Numbered from the stretch's first letter, positions 61,401-62,507 are shown. The stretch: DNA of 64,000 nt from Alviniconcha marisindica (GCA_018857735.1 JABMCL010000732.1:352501-416500); one strand, 5' to 3'. Notes: generated from the sequence alone by a model not told the origin. Program-made: numbers and translations.

Positions 61401-62507
61401 CCACACACATTTAACTGCCACCACACCGGGTCAAGTGCCACCACACCTGGGTAATTGCCACCACACACCTGGTTAACCACATACCTGGTTAACTGCCACC
61501 ACACCTGCTGACTGCCACCACACACCTGGTTAACCACACACTTGGTTAACTGCCACCACACACACCTGTTTAACCACATACCTGGTTAACTGCCACCACA
61601 CCTGGTTAACCACATACCTGGTTAACTGCCACCACACCTGGTTAACCACATACCTGGTTAACTGCCACCACACCTGGTTAACCACATACCTGGTTAACTG
61701 CCACCACACCTAGCTTCCACTACACACCTGGTTAACTGCCACCACACACCTGGTTAACCACAAACCTGGTTAACTGCCACCACACCTAACTGCCACCACA
61801 CACCCTGGTTAACTGCCACCACACCTGCTAACTGCCCCCACACACCCTGGTTAACTGCCATCACACACCTGGTTAACTGCCACCACACACCTGGTTAACT
61901 GTCACCACACCTGCAAGCTTCCACCACACATCTGGTTAACTGCCACCACACACCTGGTTAGCCACATACCTGGTTAACTGCCACCACACACCTGGTTAAC
62001 TGCCGCCACACCTGCTAGCTGCCACCACACACCTGGTTAGCCACATACCTGGTTAACTGCCACCACACACCTGGTTAACTGCCACCACACCTGCTAGCTG
62101 CCACCACACACCTGGTTAGCCACATACCTGGTTAGCTGCCACCACACTCCTTGTGAAGTTCCAGTACAGTCCGGATTACCTTCCGTCCCACTGACGGTCG
62201 GTTACTTTTCCTCACATTCCTCATGAACCCTCGGCTGTTTTCAGACGCTCCAGGGGACAAGCCAGACGTGGGCGACTTCATCAACGAGCGGATGAGCGAC
62301 GCGGACAACGACCCAGGGGCCCCGCCCCACGACAGCGTCATGGAGTTTGCCTTTGAGGGCGCCGGCAGCGACGCCGGGTCCCTCAGCTCCCTCAACACCA
62401 GCAGCAGCGCCGACAGTGCCGACTACGATTACCTCAACGAGTGGGGGCCCAAGTTCACCCGCTTGGCAGAAATGTACGGGGCTGGACTGGAAGGGGAAGA
62501 AGATTGA
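11907..62507 (+). CDS. CadN: Neural (N-)cadherin, invertebrate classical cadherin; 3' 37 exons, N-terminus missing
   Basis: This is a calcium-dependent homophilic adhesion receptor of the plasma membrane that links to the actin cytoskeleton through catenins. Joining 37 GT..AG-bounded exons gives one open frame of about 2,595 residues ending at the stop at 62505-62507. Numbering from the first whole codon (11909): 15 EC linkers at about residues 12-1590 delimit 14 cadherin repeats; the non-chordate classical-cadherin domain spans about 1590-1845; EGF about 1845-1883; LamG about 1884-2068; EGF about 2085-2133; LamG about 2136-2305; two EGF modules about 2327-2400; the transmembrane helix about 2415-2438; and the cytoplasmic tail follows. 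The tail ends with the beta-catenin-binding pattern [12 protein letters not shown] and LAEMYG. The EC/NC/EGF/LamG order matches fly N-cadherin, which is around 3,000 residues, so roughly 500 N-terminal residues lie upstream. All exon phases agree, so I see no frameshift or stop. Shotgun or other cadherins are less likely because of the high EC number and the two LamG domains. Confidence 0.95.
12440..13090. repeat. About 40-bp minisatellite in intron 1
   Basis: Around 15 units contain CATGTGCAGTAATAAGTC, TTTATTGCCA and GCACGTCCAA. The last unit runs up to the exon 2 acceptor (TTTATTGCCTGGCTTGTGCAG). Confidence 0.9.
13098..13377 (+). CDS. CadN: CadN exon 2: rest of an EC repeat and a degenerate linker
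   Basis: The acceptor TTGTGCAG precedes 13098 and the donor GTGAGT starts at 13378. The split codon (G plus CG) restores alanine. The exon encodes about residues 62-155. The domain ends with [17 protein letters not shown], where the usual DxNDN calcium-binding linker is absent, so this inter-repeat joint is predicted not to bind calcium. It ends in phase 2. Confidence 0.9.
13500..13805. repeat. Two-copy direct repeat, about 150 bp
   Basis: The copies share TTTTCTAATTCT, GGAGTGATTTG, GTTGACAAGG, CCATGGATGA and AGTAAAC with TCTGAATGACTCCT. The second copy leads into the next array. Confidence 0.8.
13800..15050. repeat. About 54-bp minisatellite in intron 2
   Basis: About 22 units contain GTTACTGCACAGAAGTACTG and CACCCAGTGACCTGCTA. 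Units decay towards 15050, where a different array begins. The minus-strand open frame of 200 residues is a translation of the repeat. Confidence 0.92.
15060..15822. repeat. Array of exon 3 acceptor copies
   Basis: About 15 units of 37-42 bp carry TATTATGCAGGGTGACCCAG followed by GAAGACTTATGACT. These match the true exon 3 acceptor and first coding bases (GCAG then GGTGACCCAAGAGGAT). The real exon is the final unit. Confidence 0.93.
15823..15967 (+). CDS. CadN: CadN exon 3: EC repeat interior
   Basis: The acceptor is TTATGCAG, ending at 15822; the donor GTAAAC starts at 15968. The single base G completes the split ATG codon of exon 2, then [10 protein letters not shown] follows and the exon ends NQGRISNLQ in phase 0. 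The 5' edge of this exon and its acceptor are copied about 15 times in the preceding intron, but only this last copy continues into cadherin coding sequence. Confidence 0.88.
16478..16585 (+). CDS. CadN: CadN exon 4: EC repeat, DYE strand region
   Basis: This is a phase 0-0 exon of 36 codons with acceptor TTGACAG and donor GTGAGC. It begins VLDYESVDR, the usual LDYE motif that starts the last part of a cadherin repeat, and ends TLSNNAT. Its 3' end and donor are repeated just downstream. Confidence 0.9.
16586..16735. repeat. Copies of exon 4 end plus donor
   Basis: ACTCTGTCCAATAATGCCAC followed by GGTGAGCTGTCCC occurs at the true exon end and again at about 16619-16650 and 16673-16705. A looser relative lies at about 16756-16788. 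Confidence 0.9.
16803..17294 (+). mobile_element. tRNA-derived SINE with (AAT)n tail
   Basis: The tRNA-like head has an A box TAGCTCAGTGG (16811-16821) and a B box GGTTTGAATCC (16855-16865). The body continues through TAGCACGTAAAAGACCCCGC and ends with GCTATATAAAAGCG and an (ATA)n tail. The acceptor stem does not close, so this is a SINE rather than a working tRNA gene. Confidence 0.85.
17392..17500 (+). CDS. CadN: CadN exon 5: EC linker [10 protein letters not shown]
   Basis: The acceptor GTGTGCAG ends at 17391; the donor GTGGGT starts at 17501. It is phase 0 in and phase 1 out. It encodes the canonical linker [10 protein letters not shown] (about residues 245-254) followed by the glutamate-bearing start of the next repeat ([11 protein letters not shown]). 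Confidence 0.92.
17635..17725. repeat. Two-copy 42-bp direct repeat
   Basis: GAAGATGCAGGTGCTGTTAT plus GGATACTCTGTTTGCT occurs twice in tandem in intron 5. Confidence 0.85.
17955..18560. repeat. 31-bp minisatellite in intron 5
   Basis: About 19 units of CACAAACCCACAATGTCTGA plus ACATCAGTGTC. The central units (18150-18380) are nearly identical and the outer ones have diverged. Confidence 0.92.
18707..18833 (+). CDS. CadN: CadN exon 6: EC repeat with [12 protein letters not shown]
   Basis: The acceptor is GTTACAG and the donor GTAAGT at 18834. The split valine codon is rejoined and then [16 protein letters not shown] follows, the typical D-x-D-x-G-x-N calcium site of cadherin repeats. It ends in phase 2 inside lysine. 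Confidence 0.92.
19018..19048. promoter_or_regulatory. Nuclear-receptor half-site cluster (possible)
   Basis: TGACCTTGACCT is followed after six bases by AAGGTCA and AGGTG, giving direct and inverted AGGTCA-type half-sites in intron 6. This is a motif match only and may belong to a repeat. Confidence 0.25.
19185..19435 (+). CDS. CadN: CadN exon 7: LDFDR segment, linker [10 protein letters not shown], next EC start
   Basis: The acceptor TTTTTCAG ends at 19184. It encodes [22 protein letters not shown], and the linker [10 protein letters not shown] (about residues 355-364), then the DENAPIGT start of the next repeat. I place the donor at 19436 (GTACGT), phase 1. This keeps frame with exon 8 and matches the edge of the downstream tandem array. 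A longer open frame continues past this point but is intronic repeat. Confidence 0.85.
19436..20120. repeat. Array of exon 7 end plus donor
   Basis: About nine units of 60-80 bp contain GACCTACTACTTTACTCGTA or near variants, the last exon 7 bases and its GTACGT donor. Each is followed by TTCTCTTAACCCCTTTTG and TTCATTGTAGTCAT. Confidence 0.9.
20152..20480 (-). repeat. Dispersed about 330-bp repeat, minus-strand copy
   Basis: The reverse complement aligns with 51120-51512 through ATTTTACC, AAAATCAGCA, TTTTGTTTGACC, TCTAAAAAACA, GATTATCTGACCGGTTTC and ACCACTTTTGCCA. The family is unknown. It may be a non-autonomous transposon or SINE. Confidence 0.75.
20490..20720. repeat. Retroelement-tail-like fragments
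   Basis: An (ATA)n with TTCTTTAAAGCGCTATGC at 20497-20530 resembles the AT-rich end of the LINE/SINE tails elsewhere. At 20635-20712 lies the module GAAGCTGTGTGAAAGTCGAG to CTGTGGACGTAAAGCAACGC, a copy of the repeat family at 45190-45810. Confidence 0.6.
20880..21901. repeat. Minisatellite ending at the exon 8 acceptor
   Basis: About 15 units of 60-65 bp carry GCTTCTCCTGAATGTGTGAT and TTGACTTGTCCCTCTCGCC. In the last unit CCCTCTCGCC is replaced by GCAG plus exon 8 start CTCGCAGG. Exon edge and array are therefore homologous. Confidence 0.9.
21902..22179 (+). CDS. CadN: CadN exon 8: EC repeat with CCSDG insertion and variant linker
   Basis: The acceptor CTTGTGCAG ends at 21901; the donor GTGGGT starts at 22180. 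It contains [12 protein letters not shown], then the cysteine pair in [11 protein letters not shown], and the variant linker [10 protein letters not shown] in which the usual DN is replaced by TH. A third cysteine follows in FDRCSDY. It ends VVVQ in phase 0. Confidence 0.9.
22180..22995. repeat. 34-bp minisatellite starting at the exon 8 donor
   Basis: About 24 units of AGGGTACAGTGAGGGTAGAA plus GGATGGACCTTGTC begin with the donor itself (GTGGGTACAGTAACGGTAGA). Confidence 0.92.
23110..23250. repeat. Duplicated exon 9 acceptor
   Basis: ACATACCCTACTTGATTTCT plus GGTTTCACAGGTTGAAACC (about 23140-23181) repeats as ACATACCCTTCTTGATTTCT plus TGTTCCACAGGTTGAAGCC at the real exon. The first copy is followed by CACAGGTAAAAC, a good donor. 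Confidence 0.88.
23233..23388 (+). CDS. CadN: CadN exon 9: EC repeat core
   Basis: This phase 0-0 exon of 52 codons starts [19 protein letters not shown], a standard D-x-D-x-G-x-N site, and contains [13 protein letters not shown]. The acceptor is GTTCCACAG and the donor GTGAGA at 23389. A near copy of the acceptor and the first dozen exon bases lies about 65 bp upstream. Confidence 0.93.
23412..23474. repeat. GT microsatellite in intron 9
   Basis: About 31 uninterrupted GT dinucleotides. Confidence 0.95.
23500..24616. repeat. About 52-bp minisatellite of exon 10 acceptor copies
   Basis: Units read TTGCTATGAGTGTAG, then GTGACAGTGAACGTGATGGC and TGGTGTATTCAGTGTTGATG. The first part matches the exon 10 acceptor and first bases (GTGACGGTGAACGTGACGG); GATGGCTGGTGTA matches bases further into exon 10. 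Older variants occupy 23500-23960. Confidence 0.93.
24617..24904 (+). CDS. CadN: CadN exon 10: linker [10 protein letters not shown] and EC repeat
   Basis: The acceptor GCTATAG ends at 24616; the donor GTGAGT starts at 24905. The exon is 96 codons, phase 0-0. It encodes [12 protein letters not shown], the linker [10 protein letters not shown] and the repeat body [15 protein letters not shown], ending DSLVG. The first 15 bases and the acceptor are copied in the preceding minisatellite. Confidence 0.93.
24962..25776. repeat. Near-perfect 59-bp tandem array, about 14 copies
   Basis: The unit contains TCAGCAGCAAAAATTGATGA, GCCACATACACAGC and TTTATGAATAAATCTGGACC. The period is 59. Copies differ mainly at one CAC/CGC position. 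Each unit carries AATAAA. Confidence 0.97.
26080..26315. repeat. Two-copy direct repeat, about 120 bp
   Basis: GCAAAAGCC(G/A)CCTGTGGTG to GCACTGGGGCGCAGCATTGC occurs twice in intron 10 (from about 26079 and from about 26199). Confidence 0.85.
26503..26600. repeat. Interleaved inverted repeats
   Basis: AGATAACATATGC (about 26503) pairs with GCATATGTTATCT (about 26552). GCATGCGTGCGTGCATGC with GGCCAGC pairs with GCTGGCC and GCATGCACGCACGCATGC downstream. The two pairs interleave. Confidence 0.7.
26765..27130 (+). CDS. CadN: CadN exon 11: EC repeat end, degenerate linker, EC repeat
   Basis: The acceptor TTTTGCAG ends at 26764; the donor GTAAGC starts at 27131. It has 122 codons, phase 0-0. It reads [18 protein letters not shown], then [18 protein letters not shown] in place of a DxNDN linker, so this joint is predicted to be calcium-free. 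The repeat ends [18 protein letters not shown]. Confidence 0.93.
27190..27208. repeat. Poly-G tract in intron 11
   Basis: A run of about 17 G shortly after the exon 11 donor, within a G-rich stretch. Confidence 0.85.
27263..27410 (-). mobile_element. LINE 3' tail fragment (minus) with CA repeat
   Basis: Read on the minus strand: a (TG)n run, then GTTATTGTAAAGCGCCCTGT, GGTAGATGGACACCCTAG, AAATCCTC and (TTA)n. The same order occurs at 43301-43460 next to a reverse-transcriptase fragment, so this is a second copy of that LINE tail. Confidence 0.75.
27618..27815 (+). CDS. CadN: CadN exon 12: linker [10 protein letters not shown]
   Basis: This phase 0-0 exon of 66 codons has acceptor GTTTCAG and donor GTGAGT. 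It encodes the linker [10 protein letters not shown], then [12 protein letters not shown] and [11 protein letters not shown], the start of another repeat with its calcium-site acidic residues. Confidence 0.92.
27985..28430. repeat. About 66-bp minisatellite in intron 12
   Basis: Seven units contain TTTGTTGTCTTCATTGTTGC, CATCTAGAGGACCATC and TTTGACTTGGAAGATTGTG. It ends about 55 bp before exon 13. Confidence 0.93.
28485..28677 (+). CDS. CadN: CadN exon 13: FDRE segment of EC repeat
   Basis: The acceptor GATTGCAG ends at 28484 and the donor GTGGGT starts at 28678, phase 1 out. It contains [19 protein letters not shown] followed by the proline-rich loop [13 protein letters not shown] that precedes the next beta strand. 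Translation past the donor runs into a poly-G tract. Confidence 0.9.
28725..29440. repeat. About 110-125-bp tandem array with poly-G, intron 13
   Basis: Six units contain GGATTATAACATTCCATCAA, GCACGGGGTTCC, GTGCTGTGTGAGTG and a G/T-rich tract. A pure poly-G run of about 25 lies at 28749-28773. The first unit starts about 40 bp after the exon 13 donor. Confidence 0.9.
29700..30000. repeat. Two-copy direct repeat, about 160 bp
   Basis: The copies share GTACGTTGCTTTAAA or GTACATTGCTTTAAA, CCATGCTTTTTTGT, TTATTCAAATCTGA and GTTTTGTGTGTTTTGATCTT. Confidence 0.85.
30153..30296 (+). CDS. CadN: CadN exon 14: linker [10 protein letters not shown]
   Basis: The acceptor GTTTCCAG ends at 30152 and the donor GTAAGG starts at 30297. 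The split alanine codon is restored. It encodes [18 protein letters not shown] and [18 protein letters not shown], phase 1 out. Confidence 0.93.
30590..30742. repeat. GT/GC microsatellite, intron 14
   Basis: Interrupted GT runs with GA and GC interludes. Open frames on both strands are repeat artefacts. The remaining 30743-31080 is unique. Confidence 0.85.
31082..31206 (+). CDS. CadN: CadN exon 15: EC repeat, LDYE segment
   Basis: The acceptor TATTTTCAG ends at 31081 and the donor GTAGGT starts at 31207. After the split threonine it reads [13 protein letters not shown] and ends [16 protein letters not shown], the standard strand before the FG region. It is phase 0 out. Confidence 0.92.
31530..31682. 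repeat. Two-copy 79-bp direct repeat, intron 15
   Basis: GCAGTCATAAC to AAATGATACGTTTATT is present twice in succession. The two copies are almost identical, indicating a recent duplication. Confidence 0.92.
31728..31907 (+). CDS. CadN: CadN exon 16: linker [10 protein letters not shown]
   Basis: The acceptor CGTTGCAG ends at 31727 and the donor GTCAGT starts at 31908. It has 60 codons, phase 0-0. It encodes [16 protein letters not shown], then the canonical linker [10 protein letters not shown] and [11 protein letters not shown]. Confidence 0.93.
31930..32450. repeat. About 34-bp minisatellite, intron 16
   Basis: Units of GTGTGTTTGTCTGCTTGTCA plus GCATTTGTGTCT. A related stretch (CTGTGTTTATCTGCTTGC) lies within 40 bp of the exon 16 donor. 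Confidence 0.9.
32555..33290. repeat. About 35-bp minisatellite, intron 16
   Basis: About 22 units of GGCTTGGTAAAGGCACACTC plus ACATGACATTCTCT, with GGTAAA/GGCAAA and CATG/CATAA variants arranged in pairs. Confidence 0.93.
33425..33743 (+). CDS. CadN: CadN exon 17: whole EC repeat core and linker [10 protein letters not shown]
   Basis: The acceptor GTGCATCAG ends at 33424 and the donor GTAAGA starts at 33744, phase 1 out. It contains [44 protein letters not shown] and the linker [10 protein letters not shown]. Confidence 0.94.
33955..34455. repeat. About 80-bp array of exon 18 acceptor copies
   Basis: Units contain CATTCTTTGTGCAG followed by GTACCTCTGTGATGTTTGTC or close variants, matching the exon 18 acceptor (TTGCGCAG) and its first 25 bases. 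After that the units continue GAGAAAGATTCTCAAAGTGG instead of cadherin sequence. Confidence 0.92.
34456..34931 (+). CDS. CadN: CadN exon 18: longest EC exon, linker [10 protein letters not shown]
   Basis: The acceptor TTGCGCAG ends at 34455 and the donor GTGAGT starts at 34932. At 476 bases this is the longest exon. It encodes [47 protein letters not shown], the linker [10 protein letters not shown] and most of the next repeat ([16 protein letters not shown]). Copies of its acceptor edge fill the preceding intron. Confidence 0.95.
35348..35589 (+). CDS. CadN: CadN exon 19: VDYEQ segment and linker [10 protein letters not shown]
   Basis: The acceptor TTGCACAG ends at 35347 and the donor GTAAGT starts at 35590, phase 2 out. 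It reads [20 protein letters not shown], the linker [20 protein letters not shown] and [12 protein letters not shown]. Confidence 0.94.
35690..36990. repeat. About 99-bp higher-order tandem array, intron 19
   Basis: The units combine short blocks such as GAGAGGGATGGGACAGTTTA, GTAGAGGGGGGTGGCCG and GTGAGAGCACAGTGTGATGG. The middle (35840-36300) is nearly perfect and the flanks are degenerate. Long minus-strand frames are its translation. Confidence 0.93.
37107..37243 (+). CDS. CadN: CadN exon 20: EC repeat, LDRET segment
   Basis: The acceptor TTGCCCCAG ends at 37106 and the donor GTCAGT starts at 37244. One base completes glutamate, then [20 protein letters not shown] and [20 protein letters not shown] follow. 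It is phase 1 out. Confidence 0.92.
37515..37908. repeat. About 90-110-bp array of exon 21 acceptor copies with poly-C
   Basis: TTTGATCAGG followed by a C-rich run recurs near 37513, 37595 and 37790, with a variant near 37690. Each lies after GGAAGGTTTCAGTGTTTCCA or a variant. This matches the true acceptor TTTGATCAGGTGATCCCCC at 37900-37918. Confidence 0.9.
37909..38184 (+). CDS. CadN: CadN exon 21: linker [10 protein letters not shown] and Cys-containing last EC
   Basis: The acceptor TTGATCAG ends at 37908 and the donor GTGAGT starts at 38185. It reads [21 protein letters not shown], then the membrane-proximal repeat with [10 protein letters not shown] and a small cysteine-rich insertion ([16 protein letters not shown]). 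It is phase 1 out. Confidence 0.9.
38250..38520 (+). pseudogene. Decayed duplicate of exon 22 and its upstream intron
   Basis: Sequence from about 38262 to 38510 is repeated at about 38521-38765. The copy includes the GTGCTGCAG acceptor (ending 38410) and GTGGGGACGGAGGGAACGGT. It loses bases after TTTGAC, so FDRE is destroyed and the frame ends soon after. It has no donor matching that of exon 22. It is a non-functional pseudo-exon. Confidence 0.85.
38672..38893 (+). CDS. CadN: CadN exon 22: end of last EC repeat and start of NC domain
   Basis: The acceptor GTGCTGCAG ends at 38671 and the donor GTGAGG starts at 38894. It reads [20 protein letters not shown], then [20 protein letters not shown] and the strongly conserved DIFVYNYK that opens the membrane-proximal non-chordate cadherin domain. 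A decayed copy lies about 260 bp upstream (38411). Confidence 0.93.
38925..39235 (-). mobile_element. Retroelement-tail-like segment with CA microsatellite
   Basis: (AAT)n, then about 90 bp of unique sequence, then a long interrupted CA run. This is the same layout as the LINE tails at 27263 and 43301, but the middle is different, so the family assignment is uncertain. Confidence 0.45.
39585..40035. repeat. 33-bp minisatellite, intron 22
   Basis: About 13 units of GGGTTATTTACAAGGGATGA plus GTTTGGGTAAAAT. The following 40050-41320 is AT-rich unique sequence without a recognisable gene. Confidence 0.92.
41330..41575. repeat. Duplicated 80-90-bp segment, intron 22
   Basis: TCTAGTCATGCATA(A/G)TGCTTC and GGAAGCAACTTTGACCTTGA to GCCACAGGTCT occur twice. 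Shorter CTGTCACA-AGAGACAGGTCT copies precede them. Confidence 0.85.
41685..42510. repeat. About 53-bp minisatellite, intron 22
   Basis: About 15 units of CAGTCATTTGAATGCCAAAT, GTGACCCAGATAACAG and TGCATTGCAGCAGTAAA. A block of about 110 bp including a shortened unit is itself duplicated (41905-42030 and 42045-42180). Confidence 0.93.
42588..42632. repeat. Poly-C followed by CA run
   Basis: About 27 C then CA dinucleotides, about 85 bp before exon 23. Confidence 0.9.
42718..42832 (+). CDS. CadN: CadN exon 23: NC domain, [15 protein letters not shown]
   Basis: The acceptor GCTTTCAG ends at 42717 and the donor GTGAGT starts at 42833. The exon encodes [20 protein letters not shown] and [15 protein letters not shown], a hallmark of protostome classical cadherins. 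It is phase 1 in and phase 2 out. Confidence 0.93.
43300..43745 (-). pseudogene. 5'-truncated CR1/L2-like LINE: reverse transcriptase C-terminus and 3' tail
   Basis: On the minus strand 43745-43494 encodes [39 protein letters not shown] and [18 protein letters not shown], ending [10 protein letters not shown]. This is the well-known C-terminal end of non-LTR reverse transcriptases of the CR1/L2/Rex type. A (TG)n run and the tail GTAAAGCACCCTGTGCTG follow, ending near (TTA)n at 43300. Only the last part of ORF2 is present, so it is a dead insertion. Confidence 0.85.
44032..44225 (+). CDS. CadN: CadN exon 24: NC domain, [12 protein letters not shown]
   Basis: The acceptor TTGGTCAG ends at 44031 and the donor GTAAGT starts at 44226. 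It reads [19 protein letters not shown], then [19 protein letters not shown] and [19 protein letters not shown], an EC-like fold without calcium motifs. It is phase 1 out. Confidence 0.92.
44543..44766 (+). CDS. CadN: CadN exon 25: NC domain middle
   Basis: The acceptor CATGCCAG ends at 44542 and the donor GTACGC starts at 44767. It encodes [37 protein letters not shown] and [14 protein letters not shown], a cadherin NC-domain segment. It is phase 0 out. Confidence 0.92.
44848..44871. repeat. Poly-G tract, intron 25
   Basis: About 21 consecutive G after GGATCCGGATT. Confidence 0.9.
45190..45815 (+). repeat. SINE-tail module in tandem, about 110 bp, six copies
   Basis: Each unit runs from CTCAGGAGCTGTGTGAAAGT and CGAGGTGGCCGTCC through CCCCGTCCCTAATAGTCC to TCTCTGTGGACGTAAAGC. 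Units start near 45190, 45302, 45413, 45508, 45616 and 45720. Single copies of the same module are dispersed at 5031, 5713, 6500(-), 6768 and 20635. Confidence 0.88.
46276..46515 (-). mobile_element. Retroelement tail with CA/GC microsatellite
   Basis: (AAT)n, then GGAAATTTGTAAAGCGCCTA, TCCTGCAGCTCAAAGCGCTG and later CACACGCACGCACGC. GCGC-containing tails of this form end many mollusc SINEs/LINEs. The insertion ends about 60 bp before exon 26. Confidence 0.5.
46578..46846 (+). CDS. CadN: CadN exon 26: NC domain end and first EGF module
   Basis: The acceptor GGCCGCAG ends at 46577 and the donor GTGAGT starts at 46847. It reads [30 protein letters not shown] and [16 protein letters not shown], ending the NC domain. 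The EGF cysteines then start in [14 protein letters not shown]. It is phase 2 out inside serine. Confidence 0.94.
47415..47880. repeat. About 65-130-bp tandem array, intron 26
   Basis: Units contain TTGAAATGGTGTTCTTGTCT, TGTTTTATGTTGAAATGTTC and TCATGTTGCACTGTTTAA. Two alternating subtypes give a dimeric period. Confidence 0.88.
47920..48058 (+). CDS. CadN: CadN exon 27: EGF end and LamG-1 start
   Basis: The acceptor GATGCAG ends at 47919 and the donor GTAGGC starts at 48059. [12 protein letters not shown] completes the EGF. The first laminin G domain starts at [19 protein letters not shown] and the exon ends TLEFITQK in phase 0. Its last 25 bases plus donor seed the huge array that fills the next intron. 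Confidence 0.94.
48059..50705. repeat. Giant array of exon 27 end plus donor, about 55 units
   Basis: The long unit is 50 bp: GTAGGCACAGTTTGTGTAGA, CAGACCACCATTGAG, TTCATCACACAGAAG. It matches exon 27 CAGACCACCCTTGAGTTCATC, ACGCAGAAG and its donor GTAGGC. A 40-bp short unit lacks the CACACAGAAG part. Long and short units are arranged in a higher-order pattern, with a block near 49347-49595 repeated at 50155-50403. Confidence 0.97.
50920..51050 (+). repeat. Dispersed repeat, copy 1
   Basis: GATCACCATGAAGTTTATTA, GAGAATATGAAACCTGTTGT, TAAGTGAGGTTGTTTGC and CTGTGGCTACT match 55645-55775 in the same order and strand. Confidence 0.85.
51120..51512 (+). repeat. Dispersed about 350-bp repeat, plus-strand copy with GT insertion
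   Basis: This is the same element as the minus-strand copy at 20152-20480. It carries a (GT)n expansion at about 51283-51330 that the other copy lacks. Confidence 0.75.
51552..51782 (+). CDS. CadN: CadN exon 28: LamG-1 core
   Basis: The acceptor GTGCTCAG ends at 51551 and the donor GTCAGT starts at 51783. It has 77 codons, phase 0-0. [30 protein letters not shown] and [13 protein letters not shown] are standard laminin G strands. Confidence 0.95.
51783..52560. repeat. About 55-62-bp minisatellite filling intron 28
   Basis: About 14 units of GAGCTGATGAGTTGATGGCC, GGATGTGAGGTGGTGCAGTG and TTGATGAGGGTGTGTG start right after the exon 28 donor and end about 25 bp before the exon 29 acceptor. Long minus-strand frames are its translation. 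Confidence 0.93.
52585..52812 (+). CDS. CadN: CadN exon 29: LamG-1 end
   Basis: The acceptor GTGTGCAG ends at 52584 and the donor GTGAGA starts at 52813. It has 76 codons, phase 0-0. [31 protein letters not shown] and the closing [13 protein letters not shown] complete the laminin G domain with its terminal disulfide. Confidence 0.95.
52820..53330. repeat. 20-bp minisatellite, intron 29
   Basis: About 23 units of GAGTGCTTGTTGAAGCTGGG begin about 15 bp after the exon 29 donor and become degenerate towards 53330. Confidence 0.93.
53446..53647 (+). CDS. CadN: CadN exon 30: second EGF-like module
   Basis: The acceptor TGTTCCAG ends at 53445; the donor at 53648 is GTCACC, weaker than the others but phase-correct. 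It encodes [19 protein letters not shown] and then an EGF with CGERGKC and [12 protein letters not shown]. It is phase 1 out. A long open frame continues past the donor into a simple repeat and is not coding. Confidence 0.88.
53655..54050. repeat. CTCTGTGTCTGTGC-type simple repeat, intron 30
   Basis: Mixed 10-12-bp steps of CTCTGTGTCTGTGCCTCAGT start immediately after the exon 30 donor. Exon 30 itself contains TTCTGTGTCTGTGACC, a possible seed. Confidence 0.9.
54106..54287 (+). CDS. CadN: CadN exon 31: LamG-2 start
   Basis: The acceptor TTGTTCAG ends at 54105 and the donor GTAAGA starts at 54288. It reads [35 protein letters not shown] and ends NTQTITLE in phase 0. Its 3' edge plus donor is copied in the downstream array. 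Confidence 0.94.
54288..55050. repeat. Array of exon 31 end plus donor
   Basis: Units of ACAACACCCAGACCATCACA mirror the exon 31 end (GACAACACCCAGACCATCAC then GCTGGAG). Near-complete copies with the donor occur at about 54603-54635 (GACCATCACTCTGGAGGTAA then GACTC) and about 54711-54730 (CACTCTGGAGGTAAGACAC). Confidence 0.93.
55139..55424 (+). CDS. CadN: CadN exon 32: LamG-2 core
   Basis: The acceptor TCATCGCAG ends at 55138 and the donor GTAAGC starts at 55425. It reads [41 protein letters not shown] and [15 protein letters not shown], which are typical LamG strands. It is phase 1 out. Confidence 0.94.
55640..55780 (+). repeat. Dispersed repeat, copy 2
   Basis: This matches 50920-51050 (GATCACCGTGAAGTTTATTA, GGAGAATATAAAACCTATTG, TTAAGTGAGGTTGTTTGC). 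Confidence 0.85.
56005..56197 (+). CDS. CadN: CadN exon 33: LamG-2 end and start of third EGF
   Basis: The acceptor GCCCGCAG ends at 56004 and the donor GTCCGT starts at 56198. [16 protein letters not shown] closes LamG-2. The cysteines of [20 protein letters not shown] begin an EGF. It is phase 2 out inside arginine. The intron that follows is only 124 bases and consists of copies of this exon's end. Confidence 0.93.
56198..56310. repeat. Two extra copies of exon 33 end plus donor
   Basis: GACTTTGAATGCAGGTCCGT with TCATTGC at the exon end is repeated at about 56238 (GACTTTGAATGCAAGTCCG) and 56288 (GACTTTGAATGCAGGATC), spaced by TGTGTTGGGATGGGGGTGAC. Confidence 0.93.
56322..56545 (+). CDS. 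CadN: CadN exon 34: EGF modules and first half of transmembrane helix
   Basis: The acceptor CTTTCCAG ends at 56321 and the donor GTAAGT starts at 56546. It finishes one EGF ([12 protein letters not shown]) and encodes another ([24 protein letters not shown]). It then enters the membrane helix with [16 protein letters not shown]. It is phase 1 out. Confidence 0.95.
56565..56990. repeat. 26-bp minisatellite, intron 34
   Basis: About 12 units of GCATATTGGGATGGGGGTGA plus CTGCAA. The edges (about 56600-56630 and 56890-56990) still contain ACTTTGAATGCAG or ACTCTGAATGCAGG and TCCGTTCATTGC, the exon 33 junction sequence. Confidence 0.93.
57165..57962. repeat. 36-bp minisatellite ending at the exon 35 acceptor
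   Basis: About 22 units of TTGCATGATGTTGAGGGAGG plus CGTTTGTACTGAGCGG, alternating GGAGGC and GGAGGT subfamilies. The last unit has TTGCATGATGTTGCAG, the true acceptor of exon 35. Both strands are open in several frames, which is a repeat effect. Confidence 0.95.
57963..58094 (+). CDS. CadN: CadN exon 35: transmembrane helix end and juxtamembrane tail
   Basis: The acceptor GATGTTGCAG ends at 57962 and the donor GTGAGC starts at 58095. [16 protein letters not shown] completes the helix with its stop-transfer arginines and lysine. [20 protein letters not shown] is the conserved start of the p120-catenin-binding juxtamembrane segment. It is phase 1 out. A long open frame before the acceptor is tandem repeat. 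Confidence 0.95.
58095..58735. other. Unique 5' part of intron 35
   Basis: No repeat or cadherin coding sequence is recognised. A C-rich tract (58499-58526) is the only notable feature. Confidence 0.6.
58735..60524. repeat. About 51-54-bp minisatellite ending at the exon 36 acceptor
   Basis: About 33 units of GTGTGTTGCTGTGTAGATGG, GCGCAAGGTGTGCAGAAGAT and GGGTCAAATCAAG. The first units (58740-59150) are an older form. The last unit changes to GTGTTGCTGTGTTTGCAG, the exon 36 acceptor. Confidence 0.95.
60525..60626 (+). CDS. CadN: CadN exon 36: juxtamembrane (p120-catenin) segment
   Basis: The acceptor GTTTGCAG ends at 60524 and the donor GTGAGC starts at 60627. It reads [15 protein letters not shown], the acidic core that binds p120-catenin in classical cadherins, then [16 protein letters not shown]. 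It is phase 1 out. Confidence 0.95.
60660..61230. repeat. 30-bp minisatellite, intron 36
   Basis: About 18 units of ACATTACTGTCCAACATCCA plus CAGCATTACA. The plus- and minus-strand frames of nearly 190-226 residues are translations of the unit (period a multiple of three). Confidence 0.95.
61310..62145. repeat. Minisatellite of 18-40-bp steps (CTGGTTAACTGCCACCACAC)
   Basis: The units mix CCTGGTTAACTGCCACCACA with CACCTGGTTAACCACATA. It ends about 100 bp before the last coding exon. Confidence 0.93.
62245..62507 (+). CDS. CadN: CadN exon 37: beta-catenin-binding C-terminus and stop
   Basis: The acceptor TGTTTTCAG ends at 62244 and the stop TGA is at 62505-62507. After [20 protein letters not shown] come the serine-rich [17 protein letters not shown] and the conserved [18 protein letters not shown] that binds the beta-catenin armadillo repeats. 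The serines correspond to the sites phosphorylated in classical cadherins to strengthen catenin binding. Confidence 0.96.
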